In this document: positions 39,792 to 48,865 of the stretch, piece after piece
How the letters are laid out: the number at the start of each line of letters is the position of its first letter
How positions within the stretch are numbered: position 1 is the first letter of the stretch
Source of the DNA: a virus
Virus record (IMG/VR): IMGVR_UViG_3300044729_002678
Span: 1-64,000 of that record
Strand: one strand, 5' to 3'
Length of the DNA: 64,000 nt
Notes under the pieces: generated by a model
Seen by the model: only the letters and a program-made list of their open reading frames with translations
The model's database searches: none
Told to the model about the DNA's origin: nothing
Position numbers and translations under genes: made by a program

Positions 39792-41612
39792 CTAAAATCC
39801 AATATCACCCTCATTTATTTCATTAATTTGGGCCGCTGATAAATTTCTTGTTACGGGTGGTGTTGGTGATACACCTGCAATTGGATCAAATGCTTTGGGA
39901 ATTGTTGCACCATCGCTTATATCAAACATCATTTGACCTTCTAAATCCATTGTCCAATCACCATTATCAAATTTGTGAGATTGTTTCAAAATAATAAAAT
40001 AAACATTGGAAGCACGAAGCATTGAAGGTAATCCTGCAACTTTAAATGCTTTTCCAAATAAATGCTGCCCATACCCATCCACAGTTACAGTTAAAGTTAC
40101 ACCATATTTATATCCAATTTGTTGTGGTAATTGAACATTACATATTTTTTTTAATGTTTGAATACATTCATTTAGAATGGTTTCATCCAATTCTTTAAAT
40201 GACTCATACATATTTACTAATTCTTGTTTATGCTGTACCACATCAGGTAAAGTAGGTGTACACCCAAAAACACCTCTAATAGTTCCCTGTCCCTTACCAC
40301 TTTGAGCGGAAGATAGTGCAATTGCTGCAATTTCAGAGTCAATTGTAGATTGTATATTTATATTTCTTATTTTTGCGGTTTTATTTAATGGGTTTACAAT
40401 TGTTAAATCTTTAAGGTTTTGAATAAGAGTTTTTCTATCCGTTATTTCATATCCATGTTCAATGCCCTCTCCAGACTGACCATATGGTATTAATTCTAAT
40501 TTTATAGAATCACCCAAACAATTATTTATTTCATCTAAAACTTTTCGTATAAACTGAATAAGTGTATTTTTAGTTGCGTGCGGATTGTCAGATTTATCAC
40601 CAGGAAAATCATACTCAATTTTTTCTAAAAAATCAAATGATACAAAATACATAACACCACCACCATCCCATCCAAAGTTTGCACCTACGGTATAGTTAGC
40701 AGCCTCACCACCATTACCTTGATTTAATACATTTAATGGATTTGCAGATTTAATCTTTGGCGTTACTTGTGTAGCCGATACAACATCATAATTTATACCT
40801 TTAAAATTACCATCTTTTGGTAATGGTAAATTATTATTAATTGTTTCAATTAATTTTGATAAAGAAACATAATAAACAACTTTTTCTTTGTTCCAAAATA
40901 ACCAATTTGTTTCGCTTAATTTAATTTTTGCAATACCATAACTATTATCTCCCTTAGCTAAACCCAACCCAACATCAGGTTCAGAACCTTTTAAATTTTT
41001 TATTGCCTGTGCTTTTAAAAAACCAACAATTGTTTGTGGGCTGAAATTTCCTATTTTATGTTTTGTATTTTCATTTTTTAGATTTAATCCAAACGCTGCA
41101 GCAGATTCAAGCGCAGCTCCAGCAAAAGTAACCGAGCATTCATATTGTAATTTTTCGTTTATTGTAAATTGAAAATCTACAATCGTACCAGTAATCGTTA
41201 TTGATCCTCCATAGTTTATCCACCCAAGAGTTAATTTCACTTCATTGAAATGTTGAAAAAATGCTCTATCAAAACTATTAAATTGTCCCGGACTATAACA
41301 CACAAAATTAACAGTTGCTTTCCAAAGATATGCATCTATAATATCATTTGCACCATCATTTGACCAATCTACCGATGTTAGGGATGGTGGTGGAACTAAT
41401 CTTGGACCTGAAAGTATATCAGTATATGCAGCAGATGATACATTAGCAGATTCAATCGTTGCAGGCTCAGCACCACACAAACCTTTTCCAGTAGAAATAA
41501 ATCTAGCGTATGCTCTTCTTTCAGCTACAATTTTTGATGCGGATTTACCCAATTCATCATCATAAAAAACTCCGGATGGTACTGAATCTTTACCAAAATT
41601 TAATTTACTCAT
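39792..41612 (-). CDS. Large baseplate hub-like protein
   Basis: A 606-residue protein that looks like a tail hub (gp27/gpD-like) expanded by insertions. ITITGTIVDFQFTINEKLQY (about residues 137-156) and CSVTFAGAALESA follow the hub beta-strand pattern. FLKAQAIKNL (~196) and LIQFIRKVLDEINNCLGD (~351) are helices common after it. The final ~100 residues include YFIILKQSHKFDNGDWTMDL (~552-571), typical of the end of hub proteins that sit on the tail tube tip. No lysozyme domain is seen. It overlaps the LysM-like gene by 4 bp. It is called from context and pattern, not a firm family match. Confidence 0.6.
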   Translation of the reverse strand: MSKLNFGKDSVPSGVFYDDELGKSASKIVAERRAYARFISTGKGLCGAEPATIESANVSSAAYTDILSGPRLVPPPSLTSVDWSNDGANDIIDAYLWKATVNFVCYSPGQFNSFDRAFFQHFNEVKLTLGWINYGGSITITGTIVDFQFTINEKLQYECSVTFAGAALESAAAFGLNLKNENTKHKIGNFSPQTIVGFLKAQAIKNLKGSEPDVGLGLAKGDNSYGIAKIKLSETNWLFWNKEKVVYYVSLSKLIETINNNLPLPKDGNFKGINYDVVSATQVTPKIKSANPLNVLNQGNGGEAANYTVGANFGWDGGGVMYFVSFDFLEKIEYDFPGDKSDNPHATKNTLIQFIRKVLDEINNCLGDSIKLELIPYGQSGEGIEHGYEITDRKTLIQNLKDLTIVNPLNKTAKIRNINIQSTIDSEIAAIALSSAQSGKGQGTIRGVFGCTPTLPDVVQHKQELVNMYESFKELDETILNECIQTLKKICNVQLPQQIGYKYGVTLTVTVDGYGQHLFGKAFKVAGLPSMLRASNVYFIILKQSHKFDNGDWTMDLEGQMMFDISDGATIPKAFDPIAGVSPTPPVTRNLSAAQINEINEGDIGF

Positions 41613-41914
41613 TGTTGTAGATTATTTAATACTGTGTATTCCTGCAAAATATTCGTTATTTCAGTTGGTATTCTTATTTGTTTCCCAACGGGGACTAATA
41701 AACTACCTTTACCAATACTATTTGCTTCCGCGATAATCCACCATAATGTGGGGTCTTTATAATACTGCCATGCTAAATTATCTAACCTATCGGAAAAAGA
41801 ACCAATAATGTAAATATCCGATAATTTTTCCTCTATAACAGGATATTTTACAGTTGGATAATACTTTCTACCCGTAGTAGAAGATAATCTATTTGATGTG
41901 TTATATCTTTTCAT
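41609..41914 (-). CDS. LysM-like baseplate protein (gp53/gpX-like)
   Basis: A 101-residue protein. SFSDRLDNLAWQYYKDPTLW (about residues 39-58) followed by WIIAEANSIG and VGKQIRIP is the LysM-like fold found in tail protein X and in T4 baseplate wedge protein gp53. The first ~30 residues are basic (MKRYNTSNRLSSTTGRKYYP) and probably flexible. It likely ties tail tube to baseplate. It lies between the tube-initiator-like protein and the hub, which fits. Confidence 0.78.
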   Translation of the reverse strand: MKRYNTSNRLSSTTGRKYYPTVKYPVIEEKLSDIYIIGSFSDRLDNLAWQYYKDPTLWWIIAEANSIGKGSLLVPVGKQIRIPTEITNILQEYTVLNNLQQ

Positions 41915-41919
41915 AGTTA

Positions 41920-44667
41920 TTATTTATAATCATATATTTTAGTACTTTTGCTAGAATGTAATTCGCTTCCTAACAATTTTAAGGTTATTGAAATATCAAC
42001 GCCCATTGGAAGTTGGTTCTCGTTAGAATCCTTATTCAACCCAATTTCCCAAGTAAAATCATCAGGAACCGTATATGTTAAATTTGTAATTAAAGCCGGA
42101 AACTTTTCATACATTGTTCCAAGAGTAAAGTTTGTTATATTACCACGATATCCATTACCCGCATTACCCATAAGATAGGTTGGCATAGTCATTCTACCTA
42201 ATTGGTCTAATTTTTTCCACATTGGTAATAATTCTTTAACTGAATAGGCGAATACTCTAAAACCAAAAGTCAATTCTCTACTAAATGTATCATAAATATA
42301 TGCGTTTTCTGCTCTACCACTATATTTTATTTCCGTCCAATTTGGAGTGAAAGTTTCACTTATACTATTAACAGTTCCTCTAAATTGAATGGTTGTACCT
42401 GATGTGGTAAAAGAAAGTTTTATTAAGTCTAAATTACCATCACCAGTAGTAGATATTCCTATCGTTCTATCTGATTTTCCTAACCCCATTTTGTTTTCTA
42501 TGTTTTTGTCGGTGTAATAATTATCATTGTAATTAGTAATTTTAGCCTTTAAGTTTTCCTTATATGTATTTGATTTTTTTGTTCTAAAATCGTTGAATGA
42601 AGTTTTATAGTCGGTTTTTGCATTTGCGAAATTTCTAATATCATCATAGTTTAATACCTCATCGCTAGCAACTACTCTTGTCTTTAATTTTTTACTTTTA
42701 GGTTTACCATTTTCAAATAATTTTTCATATCCCGTTGGTGGGGTTTTTCCCTCATCATATTGTTTATTGGCAAGAGGTCCAAACGATTCATCTTTGGTTG
42801 TCGGTGAAAGGTCTATAAATGATTTTTCGTATGTATTTTTAAAGTCTTCGTTTGGATTTCGTGGTGTTTTTAAAGGTACAGAAGCTAGCTCAACGCTGTT
42901 TGGTAATGGTAATTCGATTGTTTTTGTTTCAAAAATTGGATTAAATTTTTGATTGTAGTTTGCTTTCTTATTTCCATAATCTTGTCCAGGATTACTGAAT
43001 GTATTTGTGGATGTATTTGTGGTTGAAATACCAATCCCATAAACACTTTCAGGTCCACCATTTTGTGACCGTAATGGAACTTTGTTAAGGTTATTACCTA
43101 ATCTCTTTAAAACATCAGAATCCTTTCTAAAACTTTCTAATTTAGTTTTATATCCTCCAGTTAATATGTTTTGATATGTATCGGTGTCTAATGATGTTTC
43201 AATTGGTAATAACCCATGTCTTTGTGGTTTAAAACCAATGTGTTGCCCGCCAACTGCAGCCAATAAATTTATAGGTGTCCATAATTTATTATAGGTATTT
43301 GTTCGTTGCATGCCAAATTGTAATACCGACCAAACCAATCCTTTGGGGGATAATATAAATCTACCAATTCTATATACATCTATTAATGCTCTTTCGGTAG
43401 ATGATACAACACCACCCCGTATTAAATCAATACCACCGGTTACAAGAGATTCAGGAACACCAAATCCCCATTTTTGTGGTTCTTTTTTTCCTTTTCTTTG
43501 TATTCCCCTCAATACAAATGGTTGATTAAAAAGTGGCGGAAGTGGGTTAAAAGAATCATCTTGCAAATTATATTGTGAGTAAATTTTGTCTATATATGAT
43601 GGTGAATTTTCTCTTAATAATAAATCACCAATACTTACATACCCCTCTTCATATTTTTTACCATATACCCATTTTTGATTTCCGTTTTGATAGTTTGCTA
43701 ACGAAGAACCTTCTAATTTTATTTTATTTCCAGGACTAAAACTTAACCCATAATCACCATTAAAATTTACTTTGGGTGATGTAAATTTATCACCATTAAT
43801 ACCTGTAAATTTAGTTTCGTTTTTATCCACAAAGTTTTTTGTAAAGCCGGTCGCATCATCGTTTGGAAAAAAGTTTACTTCACCCAATTTTGAGTTAGGT
43901 ATTCGTTGTGTAAAAATCCCATTATTTATATCAACAAATTGAGTATTCTTAATTTTTGGTGTAAAGCCTTTAGCATCCGTATTAGGAAAATAATCAGTTA
44001 TTGATATTGTTGGCGTTGTAAATTGTGGTGTGAAATTAAAAATTTGTGGAGTTGTAGCGGGTTTATTAGGTGTAGCACCTAATGGATTAGGAGTTGTAGC
44101 AGGTTTATCAGGTGTATCACCCAATAAAGTAGGGGTTATGGCCGGTTTATCGGGTGTATCACCCAATAAAGTAGGGGTTATGGCCGGTTTATCAGGTGTA
44201 TCGCCCAATTGATTAGGGGTTGTTTCTCCTAAAAACTTTCCTTCTAAACTTAATCTATTTGGGTCAGTTTCTCCCAAAAATTTTGCTTCTAATGTTAGAG
44301 GTTTTGGGGATGTTAAACCTGATAAATTAAAACGGGTTTCTCTCATCTTAGTAGTAAACCCATCCGCAGATGTGTTTGGAAAAAAATCAACACTACTTAA
44401 TTGTGGTGTTGTAAATTGAGGTGAAAAATCAAAATTATTTGGTGTTGTTTCACCTACAAACTTTTCTTCACGTTTATATGTTGGAGTTATACCTACTTTT
44501 TCAGTAGTTTTTTCTATTTTAGATGGAGAAGATAATCCAGTTAACAACCCAGAAAGTGGAGTCTTATCATTATCATAATTTATTTTTGTAGATTGAGTTT
44601 CTACAATAGGTTTTTGTATTGGCCTTCTAAATTTTGATAAATCTGATTTTAATTCTGTCAGAGCCAT
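41920..44667 (-). CDS. Large baseplate / tail-tube-initiator-like protein with repeats
   Basis: A 915-residue protein in three parts. Residues ~1-350 are low-complexity with Thr, Pro, Asn and Lys. They include four tandem 14-residue units (LGDTPDKPAITPTL type, residues 154-209) and three looser repeats around FFPNTSADGF, YFPNTDAKGF and FFPNDDATGF. Residues ~350-740 are mixed with further disordered segments. Residues ~750-915 form a domain with RELTFGFRVFAYSVKELLPM, MPTYLMGNAGNGYRGNITNF, MYEKFPALITNLTYTVPDDF and QLPMGVDISITLKLLG, the tail-tube-like fold of gp48/gp54-type initiators. The long N-terminal part may wrap the baseplate. The start is preceded by GGGGAAATAAACT. Confidence 0.68.
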   Translation of the reverse strand: MALTELKSDLSKFRRPIQKPIVETQSTKINYDNDKTPLSGLLTGLSSPSKIEKTTEKVGITPTYKREEKFVGETTPNNFDFSPQFTTPQLSSVDFFPNTSADGFTTKMRETRFNLSGLTSPKPLTLEAKFLGETDPNRLSLEGKFLGETTPNQLGDTPDKPAITPTLLGDTPDKPAITPTLLGDTPDKPATTPNPLGATPNKPATTPQIFNFTPQFTTPTISITDYFPNTDAKGFTPKIKNTQFVDINNGIFTQRIPNSKLGEVNFFPNDDATGFTKNFVDKNETKFTGINGDKFTSPKVNFNGDYGLSFSPGNKIKLEGSSLANYQNGNQKWVYGKKYEEGYVSIGDLLLRENSPSYIDKIYSQYNLQDDSFNPLPPLFNQPFVLRGIQRKGKKEPQKWGFGVPESLVTGGIDLIRGGVVSSTERALIDVYRIGRFILSPKGLVWSVLQFGMQRTNTYNKLWTPINLLAAVGGQHIGFKPQRHGLLPIETSLDTDTYQNILTGGYKTKLESFRKDSDVLKRLGNNLNKVPLRSQNGGPESVYGIGISTTNTSTNTFSNPGQDYGNKKANYNQKFNPIFETKTIELPLPNSVELASVPLKTPRNPNEDFKNTYEKSFIDLSPTTKDESFGPLANKQYDEGKTPPTGYEKLFENGKPKSKKLKTRVVASDEVLNYDDIRNFANAKTDYKTSFNDFRTKKSNTYKENLKAKITNYNDNYYTDKNIENKMGLGKSDRTIGISTTGDGNLDLIKLSFTTSGTTIQFRGTVNSISETFTPNWTEIKYSGRAENAYIYDTFSRELTFGFRVFAYSVKELLPMWKKLDQLGRMTMPTYLMGNAGNGYRGNITNFTLGTMYEKFPALITNLTYTVPDDFTWEIGLNKDSNENQLPMGVDISITLKLLGSELHSSKSTKIYDYK
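44041..44208 (-). repeat. Four tandem 42-bp units inside the baseplate gene
   Basis: Four consecutive 42-bp units encode LGDTPDKPAITPTL and variants. The first two are almost identical in DNA and protein; the last has drifted to LGATPNKPATTPQI. The repeat keeps the reading frame, so copy number may vary by recombination without a frameshift. Confidence 0.9.
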
Positions 44668-44681
44668 AGTTTATTTCCCCA

Positions 44682-46802
44682 TTATTTATTTACATAACTA
44701 TTAATTGCACGAGAACTACGATTTATCTCACCAACAATTTTATTGTTTAATACCACATTTATTGGTTGATTTTTAATATCTGCCCTTAATCCCCTAATTT
44801 CTTCTAATAACGGGTCTGATTGTTTTCTATCATCCGATGTTTCGGTTATTGAACCGCCCCCACCACCATTTAATGCGTTTGCTATTAAAGCTATACCAGC
44901 CCCCAAAGCAACTAAGGCAACCAATGTAGGTATTACGGGAGTCATCGCAGCTAAACCAACAGCCAAAGGTATAAAAGCTAATCCAAGAGCGGCAAACGCA
45001 GGAGCTAAACTTAACAATCCGTTGGCTGTTTCTGGTGTTGCTATTTTTACAATAAAATCTCCAATTGAACCTATAACTTCCCCAATGGCTTTTCCTATCG
45101 CTATTATTCCTGGTGCTGCTAATTTAAGTGCAAATCCCAAACCTATAATACCAGCAGTAACTACACCAACACCAAGCGCAACCTGAGGAGATGCGAATGA
45201 TTTAAATCCTACGGCTATACCTTGCATAGCACTACCAACACCTCTTCCTGTACTACCAATTGATTTATCAATACTACCTACTTTTCCACCATCTACATTG
45301 GTATCTCCGACACCAGGAACTATATCAGATACACCTCCCCCACCCCTTTTGAATAAATTTAATGGATTAAGGTTTTTGAGACCAGAACTACCTGTCATTA
45401 CTTTGTTGAAAATTATAGCCTGAGCAACCATTTTTACTAATTCCAATGTCATAGCACCAAAGCCGGCTCCTGCGGATGTTGCTCCTGCCGTTATAGCACC
45501 CATAAAAGCACTTCCTTGTTCCAATAATTCTGTGTTAAGGTCAAACGCTTGATTTGCTTTTTCCATCGCCAAAAGCCGTTCATGATCCATACCTAACATA
45601 TTTTGTACTATTTCTTGTTGTTCATAACTCATTTCTGAATAATTTTCTTGGTCACCCATTTGTTCTTTTATTACATTTAAAAGATTTTTTTCCGCTTCTA
45701 ATTTATTTTCTGTACCCCTAGCGGTTCGTAGTTGTACAGCAGCGCCTGTTAAAGCTTGGACATCAAGTTGTTTTCCTGTCATTAATCGAAATTTATTTGC
45801 TTGTTGAATATTATTTTCAATATCCATTAAAGATTTTGAAGAACTTTTTATTGATTCTCTTGTAACACCTTGCTTTACCAATTCTGCGGTTAATCGTGCA
45901 TTAAGAGCCAATTCTTCTTTTGTTGCATTTACAATTAAGTCCTGATTTTCTGCCATTTCCTTTGCAACTTTATTTGCATTCACACCCACACTACCTGCAA
46001 TTTCTTCTATATTATGTACAACATCACTCGCAGCAATTCCAGCATTTTCATACGCTAAAGCCAAATCAACGGCAGATGCCGCATCTCCCGTTAGAGCAGA
46101 TAATTGAGTAACACCTTTTATCATATCTGATGTTGCCATACCAGCATTTCCGTATTGGTCTGCTAATGCATGTGCTGCTTCTGCAGTTGCTTCAGAACCA
46201 TATAATAATCCGGTCATACTGAAATTTGCTTTTCCAATCTCACCACCAATTATCGCCGCATCTCCAGCACTTATACCAAGCTGATGGGTCATATGAAACG
46301 CAGTTCCAACTATATTACTAAATTGTTCCCCCATTTTTTCAAATCCACTAATTGCTGCTTTTGCACCAAGTGCGAAAATACCTCCGGTTTTAAATATTTC
46401 AGCTATATCTTCACTTCCACCCAAAACTCCAGCTAATTCTCCTTTTAATTCTTTATAAAGTTCTTTTTGTTTTTCTAAATTATCTTCTTGTTCTTTTGTT
46501 TTTTTTAATAGCGCAATTTGCGTATCAAGCATATCCAATGCTATTTTACTAATCTTTCTACCAAGCTTTACTTCATTTTCAATAAAAGCATCTCTTTTTT
46601 CAATTAAAGCTGATATTTGACTTTCTAAATCGTTGTGCTCTTTTACAACAGAAACAATTTCTTTCATCTTTTCTTTAGTTGAATCACTCAAATTATTTGC
46701 GATTTGAAAGTTTTTTGCAAATATGTTACTCATATCACGAGCATTTTCAAGAGCTTTTAAAGTATCTCTTCCCAAATTCGGCGAATCAGTATCCATTGCC
46801 AT
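44682..46802 (-). CDS. Tape measure protein
   Basis: A 706-residue protein, helical through most of its length with long coiled-coil stretches (residues ~45-125 rich in Lys/Glu heptads, such as LDTQIALLKKTKEQEDNLEK). Ala/Gly-rich segments follow, including GAKAAISGF, TAFHMTHQLG and a repeated pattern of short helices. The C-terminal third has hydrophobic runs (GVVTAGIIGLGFALKLAAPG, ~545, and FIPLAVGLAAMTPVIPTLVA, ~613) that could cross the host membrane during DNA entry. It lies between the hub-assembly proteins and baseplate genes, where tape measures sit in T4-like maps. From length alone, a tail of roughly 100 nm is expected, as T4 gp29 (590 residues) spans about that. Confidence 0.82.
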   Translation of the reverse strand: MAMDTDSPNLGRDTLKALENARDMSNIFAKNFQIANNLSDSTKEKMKEIVSVVKEHNDLESQISALIEKRDAFIENEVKLGRKISKIALDMLDTQIALLKKTKEQEDNLEKQKELYKELKGELAGVLGGSEDIAEIFKTGGIFALGAKAAISGFEKMGEQFSNIVGTAFHMTHQLGISAGDAAIIGGEIGKANFSMTGLLYGSEATAEAAHALADQYGNAGMATSDMIKGVTQLSALTGDAASAVDLALAYENAGIAASDVVHNIEEIAGSVGVNANKVAKEMAENQDLIVNATKEELALNARLTAELVKQGVTRESIKSSSKSLMDIENNIQQANKFRLMTGKQLDVQALTGAAVQLRTARGTENKLEAEKNLLNVIKEQMGDQENYSEMSYEQQEIVQNMLGMDHERLLAMEKANQAFDLNTELLEQGSAFMGAITAGATSAGAGFGAMTLELVKMVAQAIIFNKVMTGSSGLKNLNPLNLFKRGGGGVSDIVPGVGDTNVDGGKVGSIDKSIGSTGRGVGSAMQGIAVGFKSFASPQVALGVGVVTAGIIGLGFALKLAAPGIIAIGKAIGEVIGSIGDFIVKIATPETANGLLSLAPAFAALGLAFIPLAVGLAAMTPVIPTLVALVALGAGIALIANALNGGGGGSITETSDDRKQSDPLLEEIRGLRADIKNQPINVVLNNKIVGEINRSSRAINSYVNK

Positions 46803-46816
46803 ATAACTATGTCCCC

Positions 46817-47086
46817 TTAATCCAACTTATATTTTTCAGGTCTAACAAAATTACCCTGTCTATCAAGATTAACTAATTTTAATTGTGTATCTGGTACATT
46901 TTCCCAAGAACCCCACATTTTTATAAGTAATTTTTTTATATCATCATTTATAACATCAAGTTCTTTATCTAATTTTTCTATTTGGTTTTTTATTCGTTTT
47001 TTTCTATTAAAAAAAATATCAAAAATTCCTTCATTGATATTATGCTTTTTTAATACCTTTTTTACTTCTGATAATTTTACTTTCAT
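46817..47086 (-). CDS. Small charged helical protein before tape measure
   Basis: An 89-residue protein, highly charged. LSEVKKVLKKHNINEGIFDI (about residues 4-23) then RKKRIKNQIEKLDKELDVIN (~29-48), a coiled coil. It is small and basic and sits just upstream of the tape measure, so a tail-assembly or chaperone role is possible, but there is no family match. It follows a hairpin (47120-47143) and a TATTTATA element (47107-47114) and has AAGGG before the ATG. Confidence 0.6.
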   Translation of the reverse strand: MKVKLSEVKKVLKKHNINEGIFDIFFNRKKRIKNQIEKLDKELDVINDDIKKLLIKMWGSWENVPDTQLKLVNLDRQGNFVRPEKYKLD

Positions 47087-47106
47087 ATTACCCTTAATTT
47101 ATATAA

Positions 47107-47114
47107 TATAAATA
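47107..47114 (-). promoter_or_regulatory. Candidate late-type element TATTTATA after a terminator hairpin
   Basis: Minus-strand TATTTATA located between the hairpin at 47120-47143 and the ATG at 47086, with AAGGG about 6 bases before the start. The arrangement terminator, octamer, ribosome site, gene supports a promoter. Confidence 0.45.
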
Positions 47115-47119
47115 TAGAA

Positions 47120-47143
47120 ATACCCAATATTTCTATTGGGTAT
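47120..47143 (-). terminator. Hairpin with 10-bp stem and GAAA loop
   Basis: A perfect 10-bp inverted repeat (ATACCCAATA/TATTGGGTAT) with a 4-base GAAA loop on the minus strand, two bases after the stop codon of the upstream gene, followed by TTCTATATTT. It is likely an intrinsic terminator or mRNA-processing hairpin. The T-tract is only moderate. Confidence 0.65.
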
Positions 47144-47145
47144 CC

Positions 47146-47373
47146 TTATCTTCTTTTTGATTGTGATTTTATTCTCGCTGCTTCTTTATCGTGTGCTGCT
47201 TTTTCTTCTTTTTTAAACTCAATAATTTTGGTTATATAAAACTGGCGCATCCAAATGGGCATGTTATACACATCTGACCAATTAAACCCACCATTACCAT
47301 GAAATATTAAATCAAAAATTTGTGAGTGTAATAATTTTCTATACTCAGGTTGATGGCCAAAAAAAGGAAACAT
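47146..47373 (-). CDS. Small tail-assembly protein, possible frameshift partner
   Basis: A 75-residue protein. LHSQIFDLIFHGNGGFNWSD (about residues 15-34) then VYNMPIWMRQFYITKIIEFK (35-54) and a basic end. The MPxxxRxxxxxxI pattern resembles short hub-assembly or tail-chaperone proteins in T4-like phages (gp51 or gpT-like position). It overlaps the 3' end of the gene upstream by 29 bp in a +1 frame, and a run of seven T lies in the overlap. It may thus be made by frameshift as an extension of the upstream protein as well as from its own ATG. Confidence 0.55.
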   Translation of the reverse strand: MFPFFGHQPEYRKLLHSQIFDLIFHGNGGFNWSDVYNMPIWMRQFYITKIIEFKKEEKAAHDKEAARIKSQSKRR

Positions 47374-48214
47374 CCATAGGTAGGCTTATTTCCCTCCTTT
47401 CCCCAGTTTCATCTGAAATAAATTCATATGTTAAATCTACATCAGGTGTAACTTCATTTATATACTTTCGTAATTCTCGTGAATCTAATGCAAATAATTC
47501 GTTATCTACAAAATGATTTATTTTTTGTTGGTTATATTCCCCATCAACCGATAGAATAACAGTTTTTAAACGGGTTGTCAATTCTTTAGAAACATCATCT
47601 TTTAACTTTTTATTAACCTTTTTCAATTCCTCCAAATCATGTTTTATTTTTCGGTCTTTAGATTCCGTCAAAGCCATAAAGGTAATTTTTCGCTTGGAAT
47701 GAGGTAATAAGAACTCAAACTCATTTTTGTTTAATTCTATTTGAGCAGAACCATCATACTCTTTATTTTGGAATTGTGTTAAATCAATTGATTCTTTTTG
47801 TTTTTTTCCACTAAATGGGTCGGTAATCTCAACTTCATAATCTTTACCATATCCCAAAATACGGCTTGAAATCATTATTGCGTTTTTATCACCAACTGTT
47901 AAATCGGTGTATTTAATGGGTTGTCCTTCCCCGTTGGAAATAATAAGTGATTGAAATAATTTATCCAAAACCGAACCATCTCTAATATAAGATTGTGTTG
48001 TTAAAATATCTTCTTCCTTTGCAGTCATATATTTCAATTCAATTTTACCCGAAGATAGTGGATTATCTTTTGGATAAATCAACCCACGAGATGGTAATTC
48101 TATAATCTCCGTTGGAAAGTTGTATTCTTTTAATTTTTGTGTTTCGTAGGCCTGCTTTATACTTTCTACTACTTCTTTATTACTCTGATATTCATCAGTA
48201 AGATTTTGGCTCAT
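47345..48214 (-). CDS. Baseplate hub/assembly protein, gp26-like (T4_baseplate family)
   Basis: A 289-residue protein. IIELPSRGLIYPKDNPLSSG (about residues 38-57), IELKYMTAKEEDILTTQSYI (~58-77), LDKLFQSLII and KNAIMISSRILGYGKDYEVE (~110-129) match the order of the T4_baseplate family (gp26/gp51-related): LPSxGxxY, MTxxEE, then a RxxxYG segment. It probably helps assemble the baseplate hub or chaperones the tape measure. It is the first gene after the strong terminator 48272-48292; TATTTATA (48233-48240) and AAAGGAG precede its ATG. Confidence 0.68.
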   Translation of the reverse strand: MSQNLTDEYQSNKEVVESIKQAYETQKLKEYNFPTEIIELPSRGLIYPKDNPLSSGKIELKYMTAKEEDILTTQSYIRDGSVLDKLFQSLIISNGEGQPIKYTDLTVGDKNAIMISSRILGYGKDYEVEITDPFSGKKQKESIDLTQFQNKEYDGSAQIELNKNEFEFLLPHSKRKITFMALTESKDRKIKHDLEELKKVNKKLKDDVSKELTTRLKTVILSVDGEYNQQKINHFVDNELFALDSRELRKYINEVTPDVDLTYEFISDETGERREISLPMDVSFFWPST

Positions 48215-48232
48215 AACATTTTCTCCTTTATA

Positions 48233-48240
48233 TATAAATA
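48233..48240 (-). promoter_or_regulatory. Candidate late-type element TATTTATA after the gp19 terminator
   Basis: Minus-strand TATTTATA between terminator 48272-48292 and the ATG at 48214, with AAAGGAG at a suitable distance. Because the gene follows a terminator, a promoter is needed here; this octamer is the best candidate. Confidence 0.5.
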
Positions 48241-48271
48241 CAAAATTAAGATATTTTTAATACAAAAAGAA

Positions 48272-48292
48272 AAACCCCCAAAAAGGGGGTTT
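48272..48292 (-). terminator. Strong intrinsic terminator after the tail tube gene
   Basis: On the minus strand AAACCCCC-TTTTT-GGGGGTTT forms an 8-bp stem with five G-C pairs and a 5-base loop, directly followed by TTCTTTTTG. It sits about 40 bp after the gp19 stop. It would end most transcripts coming from the sheath and tube genes. Confidence 0.88.
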
Positions 48293-48333
48293 AGCATTTT
48301 TCAATTTATATTTTTTACAATCCGAAAAATAAA

Positions 48334-48825
48334 TCAATACTGTAACACGGCGTAATCATAGGATAATCCAAGTTCAACATTTGCTAATTCAGAGTCTGAA
48401 GTATAATCCATATCGGAGAATTTGGCACGAGTGATAAAAGCCCCCTTCAATGTCCATTCTTCAACTTTATCACCAACAGGTCCTAATGCATGGAATGTAA
48501 TTTCTTTTTTATAAAAGTCGGAATAACCATCTCTACCTGTTACAGATTCGTGATGTAAACGAACCCATTCCATTACTGCTTGCGCACCAGATGGAACAAT
48601 CGGGTCATAAAGTGTAATTGTTAATTCTTGCCATTCAGACCTACCTTTTACATATCTTTTAACATTGACATGGTCAATAGTTACTCTATTTTGTTGTAAT
48701 TCAGGTCTATTTGCTGCTTTAATTAAATATGCTGGTACACCCTCAATATACATAATAAATCGGTTAGCAACTTTTGGTTCAAAGTTGGTAAACATTATTT
48801 CTTGTGGTGTTAATAATTGTGCCAT
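48334..48825 (-). CDS. 19: Tail tube protein, gp19-like
   Basis: A 163-residue protein exactly the length of T4 gp19 (163). FTNFEPKVANRFIMYIEGVP (about residues 12-31), AYLIKAANRP, TIDHVNVKRYVKGRSEWQEL (~49-68) and ITLYDPIVPSGAQAVMEWVR (~70-89) follow the tail-tube fold, including the DPIxPSG turn. WTLKGAFITRAKFSDMDY (~123) and LGLSYDYAV close it. Many copies form the inner tube. It lies next to the sheath gene and has a strong AAGGAG ribosome site before its ATG, which fits its high copy number. Confidence 0.92.
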   Translation of the reverse strand: MAQLLTPQEIMFTNFEPKVANRFIMYIEGVPAYLIKAANRPELQQNRVTIDHVNVKRYVKGRSEWQELTITLYDPIVPSGAQAVMEWVRLHHESVTGRDGYSDFYKKEITFHALGPVGDKVEEWTLKGAFITRAKFSDMDYTSDSELANVELGLSYDYAVLQY

Positions 48826-48843
48826 TTATTTCTCCTTATTTCC

Positions 48844-48851
48844 TATAAATA
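48844..48851 (-). promoter_or_regulatory. Candidate late-type element TATTTATA before gp19
   Basis: Minus-strand TATTTATA 18 bases before the ATG at 48825, followed by AAGGAG. It may allow extra expression of the tube gene within the sheath-tube unit. Confidence 0.45.
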
Positions 48852-48865
48852 TATCTTTTCCTAAA

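Noticed and set aside
43823-43831. TTATCCACA nonamer (DnaA-box-like) in the baseplate gene
   Set aside because: It is in coding DNA with no flanking module elements; a similar single match lies at 52141-52149. Such single matches are expected by chance.
44041-44208. Possible CRISPR-like array of regular repeats
   Set aside because: Units are contiguous 42-mers without spacers and encode an in-frame protein repeat.
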